Source of the DNA: Tigriopus japonicus
Lineage: Eukaryota > Arthropoda > Copepoda > Harpacticoida > Harpacticidae
Direction of reading: 5' to 3'
DNA length: 64,000 bases
NCBI GenBank assembly: GCA_010645155.1
Contig: JAAGOF010000088.1
Span: forward strand, 1,087,384 to 1,151,383
Below, one piece after another: positions 57,788 to 64,000 of this stretch. Numbering within the stretch: position 1 is the stretch's first letter; each line of letters starts with the position of its first letter. The position numbers were made by a program, and so were the translations under genes. The notes below the pieces were generated by a model, which had not been told where the DNA came from, made no database searches, and saw only the letters and a list, made by a program, of their open reading frames with translations.

Positions 57788-60699
57788 TGGCATTGCAAAA
57801 TATTTTTGGCAAAATATCAATAAAATGTAAAAATACGTTTTTTGGCAAAAATAAGAAAAGACATTTTTGCCCAAAAATGCAAAGAATTGTGTTGATAAAA
57901 ACAATCTTCACAACACTACTTCTCTGAAAGATAACATAATGCCACCAGAAAGAAATATTTCCATCAAGGACAGTTGACATAGTTCAGAGTGGCATTAAAA
58001 ACCACGTCCTGTTAACTTGGTCTAAATCTGACCACAAGTGGCGTTAATATCAACGGGTTCAAAGTGACATTTTGCCGACCCGAATGTTTATTGTTGGTGA
58101 AATTTTATGCTCATTTATCGAATTTAGTGACCATTTAGTTTTGCCTTATTTTTGACAATTTTAAGCGTCTATTTTCCATTTTGGACGTGTTTATTTGTCA
58201 TTTTTGGGCCTCAAAGGCTTGTTTTATTTGCCATCTGTGAAGTGATAAAGACCATCCGCTCCGTGAGGATATTGCCGCTCCAACAACAATCATTCATTAT
58301 TAACTCGCCCTCGGGAATGACCGCAGATTCGCCCATTTAAGTTAATAAAGGCGTCAAGGCATTTTACTGCATGCAAATTGATACAAAGGCCACTAGGACT
58401 CGGCAAGGCCGGGCTTCAAACCAATGGATCCCAAAGGTTTTTTATGGTAGCGACTTCAACCCCTGCTCTACGACCACATTACAACCTAAAATATAATTGA
58501 TGAGTCTTGATGAGATAAAGCGGACAGGTCACTTGATCTGTCGTCACATTTTTTTGACTTTTTGCGTATTTTTTAGACGGGTGTGTTTTTATTAAAAACA
58601 ATTACAGGTGGATGAAAAAACACTCTGCGCTCACCAAAACGTAGATTCAATCCCTTGATAAAAGAATAACCCCCAAAATAAAGATGGCTTGTAAAGGACT
58701 ATTTTCTGTTACCAACTTTGACTGTATCTATACGTTGGCCTAATTCTAATTCTATATCATGGGCCCAAGAAAGCCGCTTCGTTTTCCTTGTCCAAGTGTT
58801 TGTTTTGGTTATATTTGTTCAGTAAGAACTCCTGTTTAATTATTTATTTTGAATGGGGTTTCATAAGAATGAACTTTTAATCTGCCGGAACACTATGGCG
58901 TTGACCCAGATATTTCAAATTAACAAGTACTTACTTATTCCTTTAGATCCACATGTATAGGGCTTCGAGATTAACTCCCAACACATGCGAGGGTCCACCT
59001 AGCGTTTCTTGGCCTAAGTTGTTCGGGCGGAACCGGTCATTTGGCCAGGGTGAAAGGAGAATCTTCCTGACAGAATATTTTTGAAGCCGATCGCAATGTT
59101 GTTCAAGTTAAGACACATAAACTTTCAAATGATTAAATTGAGGCATTTCTTTATTTTGAAGAATTCTTTCACATTCTATTCTTTGATTCTAACTTCATTT
59201 TAATATTTGTCCTTGCTCTACTGCCAACATAGCCTTACATCTGCTTTGAAAGATGAGGCCACTCATCTACCGGCCGACAGACATTACATTTCTTTTTCAC
59301 CTGACCAATGCAACAGACACTCAGTGATTAAGAGGACGAGCATGTACGGAACTTTGTGTCAGCTTTTCAAGTGAGAGGAGGCAGTAAGAAATGTGATAGT
59401 TGATGCCACGGATCATGCTGAGGCTATCAGGCAAGACCTGATGTTCGATCAAGCTGGCCGATTTCCTTGGGAGGCCGCTTAGGCCAATGTTTTGATAAAA
59501 CGTGCAAACACCGTCCGACCCGGCCCGCCACCAAGGGTTCTCAACTGACTAATTCCACAGGCCGGACAAGCCAATCAGCTTCAGGCGCTTTCCCAAGGTT
59601 TCCGTCCGTTTTGAAAGAGACGTTCATTTTCCTTCTTAACAAGTGTGACCAGCAAACAGTGTCCAAACCAAACCAACTTTTGTGGCTCGATCTTGGAATG
59701 AAACAGGCATGTAATGAATGCATTTTCATCAAAAAGTCGAAAAAAGCTTAAGTAGTTTTGATGCTTTGTTGTAGAATCTAATGTAATGTATCTTATCTTT
59801 AGTGTAAATAATATAGCGGAAAACGAAAATTAAAAACAATCACACAGAACCTCTCTTCATTTAGAAATATTAACCACACAAGTGATTCAGGTTATTGTAA
59901 TATTTTCAAAAGTGTTAATAGAAGAAAAATTGTCACTAAAATGTTGTAATAACATAATGATGCATTGTTTTTCAATATAGTTTAAAAGCACAAGTCTTCA
60001 GAACAAAAACAGGGGCTAAACACTTTTGTAATGACCAAAGAAAGGCTAAATAGGGCTAATCAAAATTTAAAATAACTGAATAATAATTTTTGAAAGCTTA
60101 AAGCCCCTCCCGAGAAAAAAATAGCCTATTTGGTTTCTCAGAGCTAAGCTTCGTCACCATGTCGCTTTTGTGTTGGTGTGGGCACCGTGGGCACGTCTTG
60201 TGGACGGTGCGGGCATTTTCCCTCCAGCCGAACCGCTGCTCTTTTGCATGAAAGGAAAAAGAGAATGTCTACGGTGGACTGCACCGTCTGCACCCAAGGT
60301 AGACAGTAAAGACTTGGAAATGCTTAAACCTCGGTTTTTGAAGGAATTTAGAGCATTTCTTTTGAAGAGAGATGACTTCTACAGATGTGAAAGTAACATT
60401 TGGATTTCAAAAAAGCCAACCTAAATTTAATAAAATTTGTTGTAAAACGAGCCCACTTGAATGTACTAATAGAGCAAAGCCTCGAAGGATTTAGCCCGGA
60501 AAAAAGTGCAGGTCTACCACCAGAGGCCACCACTTTCAATTTTGGTACTGCCCATTCATCGAACACTAAACCACCTTATTTACCATTCAAGAGAGACCTG
60601 TATTTGTAAAACACAAATGCAACTCGACTTTCCTGCATCTGAATAAAAAATATGTACCTTCATATCGTCATTTGAAATTCCATTTTTGAGACAAGTGAA
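57788..60699. other. Intergenic DNA, no supportable gene
   Basis: About 2.9 kb with scattered degenerate TTTTTGGGC/CAAA motifs near the minisatellite. Two GC-richer patches lie near 59400-59620 and 60150-60310. Their frames (59467-59751 and 60170-60424, both plus) match nothing I recognise. Confidence 0.4.
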
Positions 60700-60722
60700 T
60701 TTAATCTTCAAAAAATAAAAGT

Positions 60723-61068
60723 TTAGGCATTGGCAATGAACTTGTTCACTTGTTCTTCAAGAACTTCCAAAGGACCAGCTGACTTCAAGGTCACTTCGTG
60801 GAACTCCTTGATATCAAACTTGGCCCCCAAGGCCTCTTCGGCCTTCTTTCGGAGTTGTTTAATCTTAATTTCCCCAATCTTGTATCCCAGGGCCTGTCCA
60901 GGCCAGGTAATGTAGCGATCGATTTCGGCCTCAGTGTGTCCCACGGAACTGGCGGAATGTTCCATCATGAAGTCAATCGCTCGTTGACGTGTCCAACCAA
61001 AAGCATGAAGACCAGTATCTACCACTAAACGACAAGCCCGAAAGATCTCGGCCGAATAATGTCCAAAC
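60723..61068 (-). CDS. DUF885-family protein, last exon only
   Basis: The exon starts after a TATAG acceptor at 61069 and ends at a TAA stop (60723-60725), giving 115 residues. Motifs in order: GHYSAEIFRACRLVVDTGLH, FGWTRQRAIDFM, EIDRYITWPGQALGYKIGEI, KAEEALGAKFDIKEFHEV, and GPLEVLEEQV. This is the conserved C-terminal region of DUF885 proteins, which are abundant in bacteria and predicted to be metal-dependent peptidase-like. The catalytic HExxH-type part would lie in upstream exons, which are not visible up to 64000, so the preceding intron is at least 2.9 kb. A possible ATTAAA signal on the minus strand lies at 60700-60705. Confidence 0.85.
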
Positions 61069-63394
61069 CTATAATTGACGGAAAATTTGATGAAACATGC
61101 GAAATAGCACTTGACATGATGCATAATGAGTAGAGACGACAAAATATGCCTAATCCAGTTAATTCAATTCATTAACGTATTACCCAAGCGACAGCTAATT
61201 TCAGGGAAGGTTACATTTTCTCAACGGTTCATTAAACTAGTTCATAATATTGACAGGGAAGTGGCATGTTTGCAGAAAGGGTCAGTAATGGAAATCTTGG
61301 GTTTTTTTATTAACCCTAACACCCCGAAAAAATATATTTGATGTGTAATAATGGGGCTAAGAGTTTTTGAGCATGTAAACAGTGAGACAATGTTCCTGGG
61401 TTTGCTCAACTTGTTGCAAACCAGCCGAACTTATTGGAGCCCAAAAGGGTGAAGCATATTCTAGAAAATGGTGAACAACCGAGTTAAACAGAGTTAGCAT
61501 GACTTGAAAGTGCGACAGATCCAGCCATATTTTTTGAAATGCCTTCCTACTTTTCTGGTCTTTGAGTATATTTTCGGCATATTTTTGGCGTTTTTAAGTG
61601 TCAAAAATAAAATGTCTAAAACACATTTTGCCCTTCGCTAATAATGAGATACATTTTTGGATTTTAAACCCAACTTCCTTAGCTCTGGCAATTTTATCAT
61701 TGATTTTACTGTTTAGTGGTTCAAATGTTGTTTGAAGACGAAGAGAAACCTGAAAAAAGTAGAATTCAAATACGTCAGCTATTCAAATGATTGTGCATGT
61801 TGTGAAAGGTGGTCCCGATGACCCTGAGCAACGTCCTGGATGACATTCTTTACTTCCTACACGAGCATAATTGTGCTTTTCCGTGTCACGTCAAAGATCA
61901 TCAAGCCAAAATTGGTATAGTCCCATTTCGCCAACAAGCAGACCTACACACTATGCTTAGTGGCAACGGCTTTTGTAATCTTGTCTTTTTAAAAAAGCCT
62001 ATAAATATATATCATTTCGATAACGTCTTTTTAGATACCAATAAGTATATTTGTCTGATAGGATTGAAGTTTTCATGGAAATTTATAAACGTTAGATATG
62101 AGGCGAATGGTTTGATTCCTATTTCTTTGTATCTTATGTTTTAAGAATCATAGCTAAAATGATCATGGTTTAGAAGTATGGAAGTTCAAAATTTAGTATT
62201 TATCAACAACGAATGCGTAATGCTCCTCGTACAATTCAATCATATTTTATTCCTTTACATCAAACATTATTTGTGGTACTCGTAGAGGTTTGTATAAATT
62301 TAGGGGTCAGGTTTAAAGCTTTGGGTTCGGCTGAATCATAGATTGTTTATTAATCACTAGATAGCGTGCAAGCTTTAGTCAGGCTAATTTGGCAAAGGGG
62401 GCTGAATGCATTGAATTTGTGAGGAAAATGTAGCCCTCACAAGTGTTGAGTGGACAGTAGGTGTGACCAAAATGAGAATAAAGACCAACTTTTTTAAAAT
62501 CGTCCTTGAAGCCACAAGTTAGTTTTGTCCAAATATGTTTTGGATGAGCCCTATGTAATGCAAAAGCTTAAATGTGTGTTCTTCCTATGGGTGACTTATT
62601 CAATGTATTGGCTGAGAAGTTCCATAGCTGTTGTATTCAAATACAAGGCATGGTCACCTCGTGACGTCCTCAGTTCTTTCAAGAAAGTGACCACTAGCAA
62701 TAGCAAAAAATAACCCTAAAACATTACGCAATTCCACCTTTGATGTATCAATTGCATGGTTGTCATTTGCCTGGTCACACATTTCAAATGTTCCAGCACT
62801 TTTGTCCGCTCAAAGGTTGTCGACAGGCGACACATGTTTTCACAATTACACTCCCTCTAGTATTTAATAGATATGAATGAGCTGAATTCAAACTGGCGGG
62901 AAAAAAATGAAAATCTCCTGAATTTTTGTAAAGAACTTCATTTTCTGTGACAAAGATTTTCTGCAACTAGCCATAAACTTAGGGTTTGGAAAGGAGTACT
63001 CTACGTACCCTGGAGGTAGACTGGGCGCAAGTTCAAGACAACGAAAGAGCGATGCCAGGAAGATATTTCTTTACAGGAAATTAGGTTCAAAATCAGTTTG
63101 AGCGATATTTCCGACTGAAAATTAATTGTTATATATTTGTAGGTTATTTCTAGCAAATAAATGTCCCAAAATACCAAGAAAGTAAAACTGGATAGTTACA
63201 AAACTGGAAGATAAAGAAAGGAACATGACAAAACAACAGTATATTTTAGCAACAAAACATAATAAAAAACAAGTACATTATCCAATGTCCATGAATGTTT
63301 TTCTTAGTACTGAGACTGCAATTTATTTATTATCTAGGCCCCTGGGCTGGATTTGGAGGTGTCAAACTGTTTCGTCTTTTCCTTGTCGTAAATT
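61069..63394. other. Intron of the DUF885 gene, no further exons seen
   Basis: No minus-strand stretch here combines an open frame, splice sites and DUF885 motifs. The frame at 61809-62144 (plus) has no recognisable domain. A 30-bp patch near 63012 (GGAGGTAGACTGGGC) resembles the ends of the foldback element at 45622. Confidence 0.4.
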
Positions 63395-63995
63395 TCAGAG
63401 TTCTGTTCTTTGGCAAAATTTTTGCCAAAAAAAGTTAAACATTCTCGTGGCTATTTCTTCACAAATAACTTCATAAGAGTGACCTTTGCCACAGGAGGCT
63501 TCCAAAATGGAAGCTGTATCAAATGAGCTTCCAATGATTAAACAAAAGCTTTTGGCAAACACCTCTCTTGGGTGTTTGCATTCTAAAAGAAACTTCTTGC
63601 TTTCCTGGTTTGCCATGATCTGCAAGAATATACCCCAGGTATGAATAAAAGTCAGGTAGACTAAATCGGTTGGTTTGGATAACCCTCCACGGTTGGTTTG
63701 CTCCAAAAAGCTCTCTCGAGGGCCATTTGAAGTTGAGGCTTTTTCATCTTCAAGGTTAAACACTATTAAGGTTTTGCCCTGTGACACCAAGTTTGGGCAC
63801 TGGGTACACTTCACTCGACGATCGCACATGATAACCAGCAATGTCGAAACCAATACTGCTGTCTTCAATGGACTCCAAATGAGTAACGGGAAGAAACTTG
63901 AGCATCAATCGAAGTTTTATAGCGGCATTATGGATGGTTTCACCTTCGGACACTGATTTGGGGCCAACATTTTTTTTAAAGTCACAAACGTGCAT
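63395..63995 (-). pseudogene. Broken transposase-like fragment at the window edge
   Basis: Two overlapping minus-strand frames look like one protein interrupted by a frameshift near 63800: an upstream part with FLPVTHLESIEDSSIGFDIA and a downstream part with ESFLEQTNRGGLSKPTDLVY, HTWGIF and a tail with ILEASCGKGHSYEVICEEIA. The NRGGLxxPTDLVYLT pattern recalls the C-terminal part of some DNA-transposon transposases (P/THAP-like). The family is uncertain. Neither frame has a convincing ATG, and the 5' end may continue beyond 64000. Confidence 0.35.
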
Positions 63996-64000
63996 GTTGT

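Noticed and set aside
57327..57980. 217-codon minus frame and 140-codon plus frame
   Set aside because: Both are produced by the 30-bp tandem repeat, whose unit is a multiple of three and lacks stops.
61809..62144. 111-codon plus frame
   Set aside because: Non-ATG start, no recognisable domain, and AT-rich second half; probably chance.

Overview
This is a window of an animal nuclear genome, most likely an arthropod and possibly a crustacean. Genes are split by canonical GT-AG introns, many only 64-80 nt long. Bacterial signals (operons, Shine-Dalgarno sites) are absent and intergenic DNA is AT-rich and full of decayed transposons. The first zinc knuckle of the lin-28 homologue has the spacing I recall for insect Lin-28, which also points to arthropods. 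The species cannot be named from the sequence.

Layout. 1-4 kb: AT-rich DNA with one hAT-type MITE and a possible minus-strand promoter/first exon near 3.9-4.17 kb. 4.29-8.63 kb (+): a four-exon gene for an unrecognised 189-aa protein. 11.87-13.40 kb (+): the 3' end of a fasciclin (FAS1) domain gene. It converges on a complete four-exon lin-28 homologue (13.52-21.64 kb, -), whose 5.3-kb third intron holds an intact LINE ORF (15.24-17.80 kb) and an older LINE fragment. 24.59-29.36 kb (-) and 30.48-44.75 kb (+): two head-to-head paralogous genes for very large single-pass membrane proteins built from CCP/Sushi repeats. 49.42-53.39 kb (-): a six-exon class A neuropeptide-receptor-like GPCR. 54-60.7 kb: repeat-rich intergenic DNA with two tRNA-derived SINEs, a 30-bp minisatellite and a hAT MITE. 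60.72-61.07 kb (-): the last exon of a DUF885-family gene. 63.4-64 kb: a broken transposase-like fragment at the window edge.

The main find is the divergent pair of CCP proteins (predicted 1367 and 2500 aa). Both have a signal peptide split by a phase-1 intron, an N-terminal CCP array, a cysteine module (CxC ... KVCR ... RCG ... CxC) followed by a SEA-like domain cut at the same phase-0 intron, more CCPs, an RRKR-type furin site, two divergent CCPs, a C-terminal membrane helix and a final exon of exactly 83 coding nt. I reconstructed the splice sites by hand; all phases close and the total lengths are divisible by three. The second find is lin-28 with a let-7 seed match about 50 nt after its stop codon, which would fit the known let-7/lin-28 regulatory loop.
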